Below are positions 17,590-27,293 of a stretch of DNA of 64,000 nt, one piece after another; the first letter of the stretch is position 1, and every line of letters starts with the position of its first letter. The position numbers were made by a program, and so were the translations under genes. Where the stretch lies: assembly GCF_013488225.1 (NCBI RefSeq), contig NZ_CP041238.1:3187501-3251500 (forward strand), written 5' to 3'. This stretch comes from Sinorhizobium mexicanum (GTDB lineage Bacteria > Pseudomonadota > Alphaproteobacteria > Rhizobiales > Rhizobiaceae). Below the pieces are notes generated by a model that was given only the letters and a program-made list of their open reading frames with translations, ran no database searches and had not been told where the DNA came from.

Positions 17590-19251
17590 CTACGCCGACT
17601 CGGCAGACCGGCAGGCAATCCGACCGCAGAATGCATCCAGTGCGTCCAACCGGATTTCACCGTTGTCGAAGGTCGCGGCAAATCCCGGCATCGGCAACAC
17701 CTCGCTGACCCCTTCCAGTGGATGAACGCTTTGCGACTCCCGAGTGAGATTGAAAACGAACAGCAATCGCTCGCCATCCTTCTCTCTCGTGAAAGCCAGG
17801 ATGTCCTGGTTGAAGTTGAGAAACGTCATGTCGCCGTCGAGCAGCGGCACATGTGTCCGGCGAAAATCGAGAGTCTGGCGGTAATGCTCCAGCACCGAGC
17901 CCGGAACGCCCTCCTGCGCATCGACCGCTAGCAACCGCTGTTCGTCGCGGACCGGCAGCCAGGGCGTCCCGAGGGAGAAGCCCGCATGGGGCAATTCCTG
18001 TTCCCATACCATCGGCGTGCGGCATCCGTCGCGGCCCTTGAAGGCTGGCCAGAAGCGGATGCCGTAGGGGTCGCGCAGTTCCTCGAATGCGAGATCCGCC
18101 TCCGGCAATCCCAGTTCCTCGCCCTGGTAAAGGCAGATCGACCCGCGCAACGCGGCAAGCAGGGAGATCGCGAGCTTCGCCACTCGCTCGCGCTCGGCTC
18201 CATTGCGCGCGAACCGGCTGACATGGCGGATCACATCGTGATTGGAAAAGGCCCAGCAAACCCAGCCGTCAGCGACCACCGCCCGAAACTTTTCCACGCA
18301 GCGGCGGATATGCCCCGCCGTGAATTCGGGGCCGAGAAAATCGAAGGTGTAGCACATGTGCAGCTTGTCGCGGCCGCCCGTGTAGGCGGCGACCGTGCTC
18401 AGCGAACGGGCGCCGTCGCCCACTTCGCCGACAGTTGCGCGAGCGCTGTATTCATCGAGCATGGCCCGCAATCTGCGCAGGAAGCCGACGTTCTCCGGTT
18501 GTGTCTTGTCGTAGAGATGATTCTGCATGCCATAGGGATTGACATCCGGCGCATCGTGGCTCGTCGCATCCGGATCTGGAACGAGCGGCGGATTGTCCCT
18601 GAGGTGCCGGTCGTGGAAATAGTAGTTGGCGGTATCGAGCCGGAAGCCGTCGACGCCGCGATCGAGCCAGAAGCGGACGGTCGAGAGCACGGCCTCCTGG
18701 ACCTCCGGATTGTGGAAGTTGAGGTCCGGCTGCGACGACAGGAAATTGTGCATGTAGTATTGCCTGCGCACGCCGTCCCATTCCCAGGCAGGACCTCCGA
18801 AGATCGAAAGCCAGTTGTTCGGCGCCGTGCCGTCGGGTTTCGGATCCGCCCAGACATACCAGTCGGCCTTGGCATTGGTCCTGCTGGATCGGCTCTCGAC
18901 GAACCACGGATGGCGATCCGAGCTGTGCGAAATCACCTGGTCAATGATCACCTTCAGGCCGAGGCGATGCGCCTCTGCGAGCATGGCGTCGAAATCGGCA
19001 AGGGTGCCGAACATCGGGTCGACGTCGCAATAGTCGGAGACGTCATAGCCCATGTCGGCCTGCGGTGACCGGAAGAAGGGCGACAGCCAGATCGCATCGA
19101 CACCGAGCGAGGCGATATGGGGAAGCCGCCCGGTGACGCCGCGAAGGTCTCCGATGCCATCGCCGTTGGTATCCTGAAAGGAGCGCGGGTAGACCTGATA
19201 GATCACTGCGCCGCGCCACCAGTCGGCCGCTGAACTCGATGCTATCGCCAT
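17590..19251 (-). CDS. aglA: Alpha-glucosidase, GH13 family
   Basis: 553 residues, the usual length for rhizobial AglA-type oligo-alpha-glucosidases. The (beta/alpha)8 barrel begins with WWRGAVIYQVYPRSFQDTN. Catalytic regions are complete: nucleophile Asp in GFRLDTANYY, acid/base Glu in TVGEVGD, and the transition-state Asp in FSNHDVIRH. It hydrolyses maltose, sucrose, trehalose-like or related alpha-glucosides in the cytosol. In S. meliloti the aglA gene sits inside an ABC transporter operon (aglEFGAK), whereas no transporter genes adjoin this copy, so it may be a paralogue. The frame is open to 19389, but the ATG at 19251 follows CGAGGAGATTTGCCG. Confidence 0.87.
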   Translation of the reverse strand: MAIASSSAADWWRGAVIYQVYPRSFQDTNGDGIGDLRGVTGRLPHIASLGVDAIWLSPFFRSPQADMGYDVSDYCDVDPMFGTLADFDAMLAEAHRLGLKVIIDQVISHSSDRHPWFVESRSSRTNAKADWYVWADPKPDGTAPNNWLSIFGGPAWEWDGVRRQYYMHNFLSSQPDLNFHNPEVQEAVLSTVRFWLDRGVDGFRLDTANYYFHDRHLRDNPPLVPDPDATSHDAPDVNPYGMQNHLYDKTQPENVGFLRRLRAMLDEYSARATVGEVGDGARSLSTVAAYTGGRDKLHMCYTFDFLGPEFTAGHIRRCVEKFRAVVADGWVCWAFSNHDVIRHVSRFARNGAERERVAKLAISLLAALRGSICLYQGEELGLPEADLAFEELRDPYGIRFWPAFKGRDGCRTPMVWEQELPHAGFSLGTPWLPVRDEQRLLAVDAQEGVPGSVLEHYRQTLDFRRTHVPLLDGDMTFLNFNQDILAFTREKDGERLLFVFNLTRESQSVHPLEGVSEVLPMPGFAATFDNGEIRLDALDAFCGRIACRSAESA

Positions 19252-19376
19252 CGGCAAATCTCCTCGTTTCGGCTGTCTCCAAGCAGATTTATCTTTGGGA
19301 GTTCTTCGAGTAAACGACGATGGTGATATTTGCTCGCAGGGCCTCGGCTCGCGTAATCCCGGAAATGGAGGAGCAT

Positions 19377-20300
19377 ATGGCCGGCACACTGCTTTCGATC
19401 GGCGAGTGCATGGTCGAACTGATGCAGGCGGAAGGGGGCATGCTGCGCAAGGGCTATGCCGGCGACACGTTCAACACCGCCTACTATGCCCGCCTGTTCC
19501 TGCCGTCGGACTGGAGCGTCGACTATTTCACGGCCGTCGGCACCGATACCGTCTCGGCTGAAATGCTGGCCTTTATCGAAAGCAAGAACATAGGCACTGC
19601 CCATATCTGCAGGAACGAGGACCGGATCCCTGGTCTCTACATGATCCACCTGAAGGACGGCGAACGCAGTTTCTCCTATTGGCGCTCCGCCTCGGCCGCC
19701 AAATTGCTCGCCGACGATCCCGATCGGCTACGGGCGGCGATCGAGACGGCGGACCTTGTCTTCTTCTCCGGGATCACGCTTGCAATCCTGTCGTCCAACG
19801 CTGTCGAGACTTTGCGGTCGGAGTTGCGTCGTGCGCGAGCAAGCGGAAAACGGGTCGTCTTCGATCCGAATATCCGTCCGCGTCTCTGGGAACACCTGGC
19901 GCAGATGCGCGCGGTGCTGGAAGCCGGTGCGCGGGCGGCCAACATGGTTCTGCCAAGCTTCGACGACGAAGCGACCCATTTCGGCGACGGTACGGTTTCG
20001 GCGACGATCGATCGCTATCGGGCACTCGGTGTCGAAGATATCGCAGTCAAGGATGGCGCCAACGGCGTAACCGTGGACCTCGCCGGCAAGGAACGCGTTC
20101 ATGTTCCTGCGCTGCCGGTGCCGGTCGTGATCGATACGACCAGTGCCGGCGACAGCTTCAATGGGGCGTTCCTTGCCCGTCTTGCAGCGGGTGACAGCCA
20201 CGCCGACGCGGCGGCATTCGCCGTTCGCGTCGCGGCTGCCGTAATCAGTCGTCACGGAGCATTGATCGCGCGGGACAAGTTGCCGGCAACGGTCCTCTGA
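19377..20300 (+). CDS. kdgK: PfkB-family sugar kinase, probable 2-dehydro-3-deoxygluconokinase
   Basis: 307 residues. Ribokinase-fold features: LLSIGECMVELMQ at the start, the GYAGDTFNTAYYARLFLP substrate region typical of KDG kinases, and the anion hole with catalytic Asp in DTTSAGDSFNGAF. The SAGDS variant in place of GAGDS is seen in KdgK proteins. It would phosphorylate KDG for Entner-Doudoroff-type catabolism. The ATG at 19377 follows ATGGAGGAGCAT; the frame is open from 19320. It is divergent from the alpha-glucosidase, and its stop abuts the der stop (TGA|TCA) with no spacer. Confidence 0.82.
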   Translation: MAGTLLSIGECMVELMQAEGGMLRKGYAGDTFNTAYYARLFLPSDWSVDYFTAVGTDTVSAEMLAFIESKNIGTAHICRNEDRIPGLYMIHLKDGERSFSYWRSASAAKLLADDPDRLRAAIETADLVFFSGITLAILSSNAVETLRSELRRARASGKRVVFDPNIRPRLWEHLAQMRAVLEAGARAANMVLPSFDDEATHFGDGTVSATIDRYRALGVEDIAVKDGANGVTVDLAGKERVHVPALPVPVVIDTTSAGDSFNGAFLARLAAGDSHADAAAFAVRVAAAVISRHGALIARDKLPATVL

Positions 20301-21734
20301 TCAGCGCTTCTTGCGCGCCTTCGATTCGTACGGATTGTCCGACGCGCGGAAATGCACCCGGATTGGTACACCCGGCAGGTCGAAGTCGTTGCGAAGCCCG
20401 TTGATCAGATAGCGGGTATAGGATTCCGGCAGGGCCTCGGGACGCGTGCAGGAGATCATGAAGCCCGGCGGACGGGCCTTTACCTGCGTCATGTATTTGA
20501 GCTTGAGGCGGCGCCCGGAAACGGCCGGCGGCGGATGTTGCACCTGCTGCGATTCGAGCCAGCGGTTGAGCCGCGCCGTCGAGATGCGCCGGTTCCACAC
20601 CTTGTCGGTGTCGATGATCGCCTGCATCAGCCGGTCGAGGCCATAGCCCGTATGGCCGGAAATCGGCACGGCACGGATACCGCGCGCCTGCGGCAGGAGG
20701 CGCTCGGTCTTTTCGCGAAGATCGGCCAGCACTGCCTGCCAATCCTCGACAAGATCCCATTTGTTGAAGGCGAGCACCGCCGCGCGTCCCTCGCGCAGGA
20801 CCAGATCGACGATCTGGAGATCCTGCTTCTCGAAGGGAATCGTCGCATCGAAGACGACGACCACAGTCTCAGCAAAGCGGATCGCCCTCAACGCATCGGC
20901 GACCGAGAGCTTCTCGAGCTTTTCCTGGACCTTGGCCTTGCGGCGCATGCCGGCCGTATCGAACATCTTGATCGTGCGGCTCCGCCATTGCCATTCGACG
21001 GAGATCGAATCGCGGGTGATCCCGGCCTCGGGTCCGGTCAACAACCGGTCTTCGCCGAGGAAACGATTGATCAGTGTCGACTTCCCGGCATTCGGCCGGC
21101 CGACGATCGCCACGCGCAGCGGCTTCGTCTCGTCATAGGCGGGCTCGACATCCTCATCCTCAGGCCCCTCGCCCGGAGCGCTCGGGCGGATGTCGACATC
21201 GGTCACCGCCACGTCTTCCTTCGGCGGAAAGGCCCTCTCTTGGCCGAGCGCGGCCACAATTGCGTCGCGCAGGTCGAGCATGCCCTCGCCGTGTTCGGCC
21301 GAGATCGGGCAAGGATCGCCGAGGCCGAGCGTGAAGGCGTCGTAAAAGCCGCCATCGGAACCGCGCGCCTCGGCCTTGTTGGCGACGACGATGACGGGCT
21401 TGCCGTGACGGCGCAGCATTTCGGCGAGCGTCTCATCCGCCGGGGTCAATCCCGCCTTGGCATCGATCACGAACAGCGAAAGATCGGCCTCGTCGATCGC
21501 CGCCTCGGTCTGCGCCCACATCCGCCCCTGCAGGCTATCTGGCGCCGATTGCTCGAGGCCGGCGGTATCGATGATGCGGAACTTCAGGTCGACGAGCTTT
21601 GCGTCTCCCGGGCGCCGGTCGCGGGTCACCCCCGGCGTATCGTCGACAAGCGCCAGCTTCTTGCCAACCAGGCGGTTGAACAAGGTGGACTTGCCGACAT
21701 TGGGGCGCCCGACGATGGCGACGGTAAAGCTCAT
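20301..21734 (-). CDS. der: Ribosome biogenesis GTPase Der (EngA)
   Basis: 477 residues with two tandem G domains, as is unique to Der. Domain 1 has GRPNVGKST (8-16), DTPGVT, DTAGLEQ and ANKAE. Domain 2 has [19 protein letters not shown] and FNKWD. The C-terminal KH-like domain (about 380-477) ends in the basic tail ESKARKKR. It is essential for 50S assembly. It lies downstream of the YfgM-like gene on the same strand with a 126-bp gap occupied by a palindromic repeat, echoing the E. coli yfgM-bamB-der order, but no bamB is present here. Confidence 0.95.
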   Translation of the reverse strand: MSFTVAIVGRPNVGKSTLFNRLVGKKLALVDDTPGVTRDRRPGDAKLVDLKFRIIDTAGLEQSAPDSLQGRMWAQTEAAIDEADLSLFVIDAKAGLTPADETLAEMLRRHGKPVIVVANKAEARGSDGGFYDAFTLGLGDPCPISAEHGEGMLDLRDAIVAALGQERAFPPKEDVAVTDVDIRPSAPGEGPEDEDVEPAYDETKPLRVAIVGRPNAGKSTLINRFLGEDRLLTGPEAGITRDSISVEWQWRSRTIKMFDTAGMRRKAKVQEKLEKLSVADALRAIRFAETVVVVFDATIPFEKQDLQIVDLVLREGRAAVLAFNKWDLVEDWQAVLADLREKTERLLPQARGIRAVPISGHTGYGLDRLMQAIIDTDKVWNRRISTARLNRWLESQQVQHPPPAVSGRRLKLKYMTQVKARPPGFMISCTRPEALPESYTRYLINGLRNDFDLPGVPIRVHFRASDNPYESKARKKR

Positions 21735-21757
21735 CTCGAAATATCCGTTTCCGCTCT

Positions 21758-21861
21758 TAATGCATGTCGCCCAAAAGTGTTCAGCGGTTTTGGGACAACG
21801 ACCTGCATGAAAACAAAGACCTCAAGCGCGTCACACGAGGCCGCTTAAACGCGACGCGCTT
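21758..21861. repeat. Second-type rhizobial intergenic repeat between yfgM-like gene and der
   Basis: Two palindromes: CCCAAAA (21770-21776) with TTTTGGG (21788-21794) inside ATGCATGTCG...CGACCTGCAT-like outer arms, then AAGCGCGTC (21824-21832) with GACGCGCTT (21853-21861). The last arm reaches the first base of the neighbouring stop codon. It is unlike the RIME1 copies in sequence. I remember similar elements as common in rhizobial intergenic DNA, but only one copy is in this window. Confidence 0.55.
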
Positions 21862-22529
21862 CAGGCTTTTCCACTCGCCGCGATCACGTCAAGCATCATC
21901 TGCGCACGGCCCATAACCCCGCGCGGGCTCTCGGTGTCATCGGTGATCTGCTGGAACCAGCTTTTTGCCTTGGCGAAGTCGCCCGCTTTGTAGGCCGAAA
22001 GACCAAGCGCTTCCCGGGCGGAATGGCGCATCGTGTTTTGCGGAACGGCCAGTTGTTCGACCTCCGACGACACCTGATCATAGGTCCCGTGGTCGATGAG
22101 CAGATAGGCGGCGCGCAGGCGCGCGGCATCGCGGAGCGCCGGCGGAATGCGCGTATCCTTGCCGATTTCGGAGAAGGCAGTGATCGCCGCGTCGGTCTCG
22201 CCCTTCTGCGCCTGCAGGGTAGCAGACCGCAGCCGGGCCAGCACCGGATAGGAGCCGTAGCCGTCCTTTTCCAAAGCCGTCAGCGCCGCAAGCGCCTCGT
22301 CCGACTTGTTTTCCCGGGCAAGGTTGAGCGCCGCAAGGAAGGCGTCGCCCGATTGCGAGGAGGAGGTTTCCTGCCAATAGTCGTAACCGACCTTGCCGAC
22401 GGTGCCGAGCACGATCAAGGCGGCGAGCGCGACGATCAGCCCGCCGAAGCGCATCCAGATGGCTTTCATCTGGTCCGAACGGAGTTCTTCATTGACCTCG
22501 CGGATAAAGCTGTCGTCTTGGTTCGCCAT
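21861..22529 (-). CDS. YfgM-like inner-membrane TPR protein (DUF2133 type)
   Basis: 222 residues. A short cytosolic N-terminus (MANQDDSFIREVNEELRSDQ) is followed by one transmembrane segment (about 27-47, GGLIVALAALIVLGTVGKVG). A TPR-like periplasmic domain rich in Ala/Leu helices follows, with FAKAKSWFQQI near the end. This matches the YfgM family, which binds the SecYEG translocon and periplasmic chaperones. The frame extends upstream to 23222, but that region overlaps the NnrU gene. The ATG at 22529 has AACACAGGGAC upstream and the correct N-terminus. It is probably cotranscribed with der downstream. Confidence 0.8.
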   Translation of the reverse strand: MANQDDSFIREVNEELRSDQMKAIWMRFGGLIVALAALIVLGTVGKVGYDYWQETSSSQSGDAFLAALNLARENKSDEALAALTALEKDGYGSYPVLARLRSATLQAQKGETDAAITAFSEIGKDTRIPPALRDAARLRAAYLLIDHGTYDQVSSEVEQLAVPQNTMRHSAREALGLSAYKAGDFAKAKSWFQQITDDTESPRGVMGRAQMMLDVIAASGKA

Positions 22530-22618
22530 GTCCCTGTGTTCCGGCTGCCCGGCCTTCATGATGAGAATTTTGCGCCTTCTACCCGATTTTGCGCCGCTTG
22601 TAAGGGGGAGGAGATCAT

Positions 22619-23206
22619 TTAGCCGATGGCGATAGGTGCTACCCCGATCACCAGTTCGTGCAATTTCCAGACAATCGCAACGAAGAGCGCAGCCCCGAGG
22701 AGGATTGCGCCGACATCGTAACGATAGGAAACAACGGTCGGATAGCTGATCTCGCCGGCTCGCCAGCGGTTCTTCATGGAAATGCGGAGCATGACGCCCC
22801 ACGCCAGGAAGGAGCCGAAGAGCAGGACGGACGAGGTCTCGCCGTTGGCAAGCAGATGGGCAAGCGCCCAGATCTTGATGGCGAGGATCGCCGGATGCTT
22901 CGTTGCGACACGGATCTTGCCGGCCGGCAGGAAGGCGGCGGCGAGACAGATGCAGGCGATCAGCATCAGGGTCAAGGCGATATGGGAGAGAAAGACCGGC
23001 GGCGTATAGAGGATGCCGGTGGTCGCGCGCGCCTGGCCGAAACCGACGGCGATAAGTGCGAGGCCAACTGCCGCGGAGATGCCGTGGATCGCATACCAGG
23101 TTCCGACGCCCTTTCGCTCGATCACCACCTTGCGCACGCCCGGTGCGAAGCTTCGAACGAGATGGATGCCCAAGAAGATCACAATGCCCAGAATGAGAAG
23201 CGCCAT
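22619..23206 (-). CDS. NnrU-family integral membrane protein
   Basis: 195 residues with five or six hydrophobic helices (MALLILGIVIFLGIHLVRSF at the start, then VGLALIAVGFGQA, and IRVATKHPAILAIKIWALAHL). The KHP.....W..AHL pattern is typical of NnrU/isoprenylcysteine-methyltransferase-like proteins. NnrU was named for its link to nitrite/NO reduction, but many members sit away from denitrification genes, as here, and the function is unknown. It is the first gene of a minus-strand series NnrU - YfgM-like - der. Confidence 0.82.
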   Translation of the reverse strand: MALLILGIVIFLGIHLVRSFAPGVRKVVIERKGVGTWYAIHGISAAVGLALIAVGFGQARATTGILYTPPVFLSHIALTLMLIACICLAAAFLPAGKIRVATKHPAILAIKIWALAHLLANGETSSVLLFGSFLAWGVMLRISMKNRWRAGEISYPTVVSYRYDVGAILLGAALFVAIVWKLHELVIGVAPIAIG

Positions 23207-23352
23207 GTTTCACCCGCCGCAATTATTCATTTGTTTACCAAGCCATAGCGATATCGATCACGAATTTCCAGATGGATCAAAGGATTGCCGCATTCCTGCA
23301 CAACGGACGGCACGAACAATTCCTTTACTGATTCTCCCAAGATGCCTCCCGA

Positions 23353-24357
23353 ATGACGCGCCAGATCCTTGCTCTCTCCCTTTGCCTTTTTCCCGCCCTC
23401 GCTATTGCCGAGCCGCTGCCGGCACCCCAAGCCACAGCGAACAAACAACTCGTCATCGTTTCCTTCGACGGTGCGCATGACAACGCGCTGTGGGACAAGA
23501 GCCTCGCCATGGCAAAGCGCACCGGCGCCCACTTCACCTATTTCCTGTCCTGCACCTTCCTGATGACGAAAGCGGACGGCAAGCAGATCTACAAGGCGCC
23601 GGGCCAAAAGACCGGGCGCTCGAACGTCGGCTTCGCGCAAAGCCGTGAGGAGATCGCGACGCGGGCCGGCCATATCTGGCAGGCCCATATCGATGGGCAC
23701 GATATCGCCAGCCATGCCTGCGGCCATTTCGACGGCAAGGGTTGGAGCGATGCCGATTGGCAGCGGGAATTCACCGCGTTCCGCGAGGCGTTGACTTCCG
23801 CCTGGAAGAAGGCCGACAAGGCAGGGGCCGAGCCGCAAGGCTGGGCGGAGTTTGCGAGGAACGATATCAAGGGTTTTCGCGCGCCCTACCTTTCCTTGAG
23901 CGACGGCCTGGTGCCGGCGTTGAAGGCGTTTCGCTTCACCTATGACGCAAGCCTCGTGACCAAAGGCCCCGGATGGCCGTCGTCACAGGACGGCTTGCCC
24001 CGTTTCGGCTTGCCCCTCATTCCCGAAGGCCCGTCGCACCGTCCGGTGATCGGCATGGACTACAACCTCTTCGTCCGCCATTCGATGGGCGTCGAGAACA
24101 AGAAGAACAGCGCCGCCTTCGAAGAACGCACGCTTGCAGCCTATCGCGAGGCGTTCGGCAAGGAATACGACGGCGGCCGTGTTCCGCTTCAGCTCGGCTT
24201 CCATTTCGTCGAGATGAACGGGGGCGCCTATTGGCGCGCGCTCGACCGCTTCCTGACGGAGACCTGCAGCAGGCCGGATGTCGCCTGTGTCAGCTATGCC
24301 GAGGCGCTTCCCCTTATCGAGAGCGCAAAAAAGAAGGCGGATCGTTCCGCCTTCTGA
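23353..24357 (+). CDS. Secreted polysaccharide deacetylase family protein
   Basis: 334 residues with a signal peptide (MTRQILALSLCLFPALAIA, cleavage before EPLPAP). The NodB-homology fold is indicated by VSFDGAHDN, a variant of the first motif TFDDG with Asp-Gly-Ala, and by the metal-binding pair in GHDIASHACGHFDG. A later FRAPYLS matches the third motif. It would remove acetyl groups from a cell-surface or peptidoglycan-like polymer in the periplasm or outside. The altered first motif leaves only one of the usual two Asp residues in place, so activity should be checked. The stop codon abuts a hairpin that serves as terminator for convergent bacA. Confidence 0.78.
   Translation: MTRQILALSLCLFPALAIAEPLPAPQATANKQLVIVSFDGAHDNALWDKSLAMAKRTGAHFTYFLSCTFLMTKADGKQIYKAPGQKTGRSNVGFAQSREEIATRAGHIWQAHIDGHDIASHACGHFDGKGWSDADWQREFTAFREALTSAWKKADKAGAEPQGWAEFARNDIKGFRAPYLSLSDGLVPALKAFRFTYDASLVTKGPGWPSSQDGLPRFGLPLIPEGPSHRPVIGMDYNLFVRHSMGVENKKNSAAFEERTLAAYREAFGKEYDGGRVPLQLGFHFVEMNGGAYWRALDRFLTETCSRPDVACVSYAEALPLIESAKKKADRSAF
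24327..24354 (-). terminator. Terminator of bacA, embedded in the end of the deacetylase coding sequence
   Basis: On the minus strand GAAGGCGGA-acga-TCCGCCTTC (24333-24354) is followed by TTTTTT (24327-24332). The stem is a perfect 9 bp and ends 1 bp before the deacetylase TGA on the plus strand. It lies 13 bp beyond the bacA stop. Confidence 0.8.
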
Positions 24358-24367
24358 CAAATCAGGC

Positions 24368-25630
24368 TTAAAGCGCAAGCTCTTCCTTGCCGCCAGCCTT
24401 GATGAACTGCTGGTCGATTTCTGGCAGCGGCGCCTCGTCGAGGATGGACTCGAAGGCGCGCAGGCGCTTGTAGATCGAGAGCAACTCGACGATCGTCGGC
24501 CAGGAGTTGACGAGATACTGGAACGAGGACGTCACCTGGCCGAAAGCACCGGAAATCTGGTTCAGCGCACCGAGCGAAATTCGCCCGGCGATGATCGACG
24601 GAGCCAGGATCAGCAGCGAGAAGATGTTGTTGATCTGCAGATAGAAGATGCGGGCGATATTGAAATAGAGATAGTGGAAGTAAAGCCGGAAATAGTTCCG
24701 GCGGACATTGTCGAACAGATCGGCGACCGTTGGCGGCTGGGCGCGGTCGGCGTGGTCCTCGCCATAGACCAGCTCCTTGCGGTAAGCGGCTTCCACCCGC
24801 TGATTGCGGAATTCCAGCCCCGGCAGCTTGATGCCGACAAGCGCCAGGAACAGGGTGCCGAACAGTGACCAAAGTACTGCGGCCGTTACCAGCGGATAGG
24901 GAATGATGCCCACGATCGGAAGCTCGGTGACGTTGGCGGATAGTCGGATCAGCACCGGCGTGAAGGCGATCAGGGTCATGACGCTATCGATCAGGCTGAC
25001 GCCAAGCCCCTCGACGGTGGTCGAGAAACGCATCGTGTCTTCCTGAACGCGCTGCGAAGCACCTTCGATGTGGCGAAGCTTGCCCCAGTTCTCCATGTAA
25101 TATTCGTTCATCGCCGTGCGCCAACGGAAGATGTAGTGGCTGACGAAGAAGCGCGTCATGACGGCAACGGCGACAGCGACCATCGCAATCGCCAGGAACG
25201 TGCCGATCTCCCCGTAGAACTGCTCGGCCGTCACCACAGCCGACTTGGAAACCGCTGCCTGCACCAGGTCCCAGAACGGGCCGTACCAGTTGTTGATTGC
25301 GACACTGACCTGAACCTGGAAATAGGTAACGAAAAGGATCAGAGACGAGCCCAGGATCGACCAGGTCTGCCAGCGATGCGGCGAATAAACGTACCAGAAA
25401 GCCGTGAAAAGCCCGACGACGACGCCAAAGTAGATGTAAAACCACAGGAAAGCCGGCGACCAGAACGCGGAAATGCCGACGATCGGAGGGGCATCAACCG
25501 CCAACGGAGGAAGGCCGAATGCGGCGCCCAGGCTTTCGCCCCAGCCGTACCAGAAGGCAATGGCTAACAGCGACCAGGCGATGACGGAAATGAAGAATTG
25601 CTTCGGCTTGGGGAAAAAGGATTGGAACAA
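24368..25630 (-). CDS. bacA: BacA/SbmA peptide transporter, needed for bacteroid survival in related rhizobia
   Basis: 420 residues, the length of S. meliloti BacA. The N-terminus [20 protein letters not shown] and the block [22 protein letters not shown] (about 172-193) are typical of the SbmA/BacA family, a proton-driven homodimer that imports Pro-rich and NCR-type peptides across the inner membrane. About seven to eight transmembrane helices are visible. No ATPase domain is fused, which separates BacA from BclA. In S. meliloti-Medicago symbiosis BacA protects against plant NCR peptides and affects very-long-chain fatty acids of lipid A. The gene is monocistronic, with its own terminator. 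Confidence 0.95.
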   Translation of the reverse strand: MFQSFFPKPKQFFISVIAWSLLAIAFWYGWGESLGAAFGLPPLAVDAPPIVGISAFWSPAFLWFYIYFGVVVGLFTAFWYVYSPHRWQTWSILGSSLILFVTYFQVQVSVAINNWYGPFWDLVQAAVSKSAVVTAEQFYGEIGTFLAIAMVAVAVAVMTRFFVSHYIFRWRTAMNEYYMENWGKLRHIEGASQRVQEDTMRFSTTVEGLGVSLIDSVMTLIAFTPVLIRLSANVTELPIVGIIPYPLVTAAVLWSLFGTLFLALVGIKLPGLEFRNQRVEAAYRKELVYGEDHADRAQPPTVADLFDNVRRNYFRLYFHYLYFNIARIFYLQINNIFSLLILAPSIIAGRISLGALNQISGAFGQVTSSFQYLVNSWPTIVELLSIYKRLRAFESILDEAPLPEIDQQFIKAGGKEELAL

Positions 25631-25797
25631 GGTGCGGCACTCTCGGTTCTGAGGAGGGACAATGACTTGCCCCCTGATGTGCCGAAACTAGGGCAATTCG
25701 CCTAAGGCAACAATTAGGTAATGTGAATGTTACTGTTATTTCATCAAGCTGCCCGTTTTTAATTTTTTCCCGCGGATCGGCCGGATGACCTTGGAAA

Positions 25798-27096
25798 TCA
25801 ACGATCCAGGGCGGCGCTGATCTTGCCCAACTCAAGAACGACCACGCTTCCGCAGCAAAACAGAACCACCGCTGCCACGAGCGTCGGCAAGGTAAAATCG
25901 CCGGTCCGTTCGGCAAGCCAGCCGGCGACGAGCGGCCCGACGATCTGGCCGATGCCGAAGGCTGCCGTCATCAAGGCAAGTGCCCGGCGCGGGCTTTCCG
26001 GCGCAAGTCGCCGGCCGATCTGCAGGCCGTAGGCCGTGATCATCATGAAGGTGGCGCCGAGCATCAAGCCGCCCACGATCGGCGCGAAGGGCAAGGGCAA
26101 CGAGACGGTCAGGACAAGCCCGGCAGCCTCGACCAGAAGACCGATGGCGTAGACACCCGCAAGCCCGAAGCGCGGTACGGCGAAGCGCCAGAGATACACC
26201 GAGACCGCAGCGCTCGCGCCCGTCAGCAGCCAGGCAAGAAACTCAACACTGTGGCCGCCGCTCGCATCGCGGGCCATGGCGACGAGAAACGTGGCGGTGA
26301 TCACGTAGCCGAAGCCGAAGAAGCCGTAGGTAAACGTCACGACCGTCAACGGCCGCGTCCACATCAGCGGCCCTTCGCGTTGACCACTACTCGTGGTGAG
26401 ATGTCCGCGCGGCAGCAGCGCGGCGACGACGACCGTGCCCACAAGCGCGACGAGTGCGCCGGTGAACCAGTCCGCTTGCGACGTGGAGAAGCCGGCGGCT
26501 GCAAGCGGGGCGGCCCAGACGCAGATCGAGGAAAGCGCGATGCCAAACCCGACTCCGCCGAAATGCACTGATGGCACATGCTCCGATCTGGCGCGCAGCC
26601 CCTCTCCGAGCACGATCCCCGAGATGAAGATCATTGCAAAAGCGCTGGCAAGGCCGGCGAAGAAACGAATGATGGAGTAAGCGAGCACAGAGGACGTCAG
26701 TCCCATTGCGGCGAGCAACAGCGTCGTCGCCACGAGCGCGGCGAGCCCGATCCGCCGTTCGCGACCATGAGCCCAGCCATAGGCCGCAAGCACGGCGCCG
26801 GCGAGATAGCCAACGAAGTTCGCCGAGGCGATCAGCCCGGCATCCCGTGGCGAGAGCCCCGCATCCGCGATCATCGCCGGCAGGATCGGCGTGTAGGAAA
26901 AACGGCCGAAGCCCATCGCAACAGCCATGGCGATGGCACCGGCAATCGCCGTTGCCGCGAGATTGCCGCCTGGGGTGGGATGCACGAGCGAAGGCGCGGG
27001 CTCTTTGCCGCCGCGCTGTCTTACCTGATGAAGGCCGGCACCGGCTTGCTTCGAAAGGACGTGATCATGGTCCGGCAGTTTGTGAAGCGTGCTCAT
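25798..27096 (-). CDS. MFS transporter, YbfB/YjiJ family
   Basis: 432 residues from the ATG at 27096, which has AATAAGAAGGTC upstream; the frame is open to 27189. A hydrophilic N-terminal tail of about 45 residues precedes roughly twelve membrane helices. GFGRFSYTPILPAM is the YbfB/YjiJ (MFS_4) signature following the first helix. The substrate is unknown; close families export amino-acid or sugar-like compounds. It stands alone, 167 bp downstream of bacA's start on the same strand. Confidence 0.82.
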   Translation of the reverse strand: MSTLHKLPDHDHVLSKQAGAGLHQVRQRGGKEPAPSLVHPTPGGNLAATAIAGAIAMAVAMGFGRFSYTPILPAMIADAGLSPRDAGLIASANFVGYLAGAVLAAYGWAHGRERRIGLAALVATTLLLAAMGLTSSVLAYSIIRFFAGLASAFAMIFISGIVLGEGLRARSEHVPSVHFGGVGFGIALSSICVWAAPLAAAGFSTSQADWFTGALVALVGTVVVAALLPRGHLTTSSGQREGPLMWTRPLTVVTFTYGFFGFGYVITATFLVAMARDASGGHSVEFLAWLLTGASAAVSVYLWRFAVPRFGLAGVYAIGLLVEAAGLVLTVSLPLPFAPIVGGLMLGATFMMITAYGLQIGRRLAPESPRRALALMTAAFGIGQIVGPLVAGWLAERTGDFTLPTLVAAVVLFCCGSVVVLELGKISAALDR

Positions 27097-27186
27097 GACC
27101 TTCTTATTGCACCGCAGCAAGAAGACGACAAATGACAATAATTGAACGTCCTGTTGACGGAATCGAACGCTCCACACAATCCGCCG

Positions 27187-27287
27187 CATGTTTCCTTAAA
27201 TCGTAGGCGATTTAAGGACAAAAACATGCAGCAATTCAAAGTGCTACAGCGTCCTTTGCGCGTATGATAAGACGCGCGGCGCTGTGG
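27187..27287 (-). repeat. RIME1-like element, copy C (minus orientation)
   Basis: Read on the minus strand: palindrome around GACGCGCAAAGGACGCTGTAG, core CACTTTGAATTGCTGCATG, then the second palindrome TCCTTAAATCG...CGATTTAAGGA-like arms. It fills the space between map's stop (27294) and the MFS gene's upstream region. Confidence 0.78.
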
Positions 27288-27293
27288 GGGGTG

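Noticed and set aside
25718..25733. GTAA-N8-TTAC dyad upstream of bacA
   Set aside because: Half-sites of only 4 bp in an AT-rich promoter region are expected by chance.
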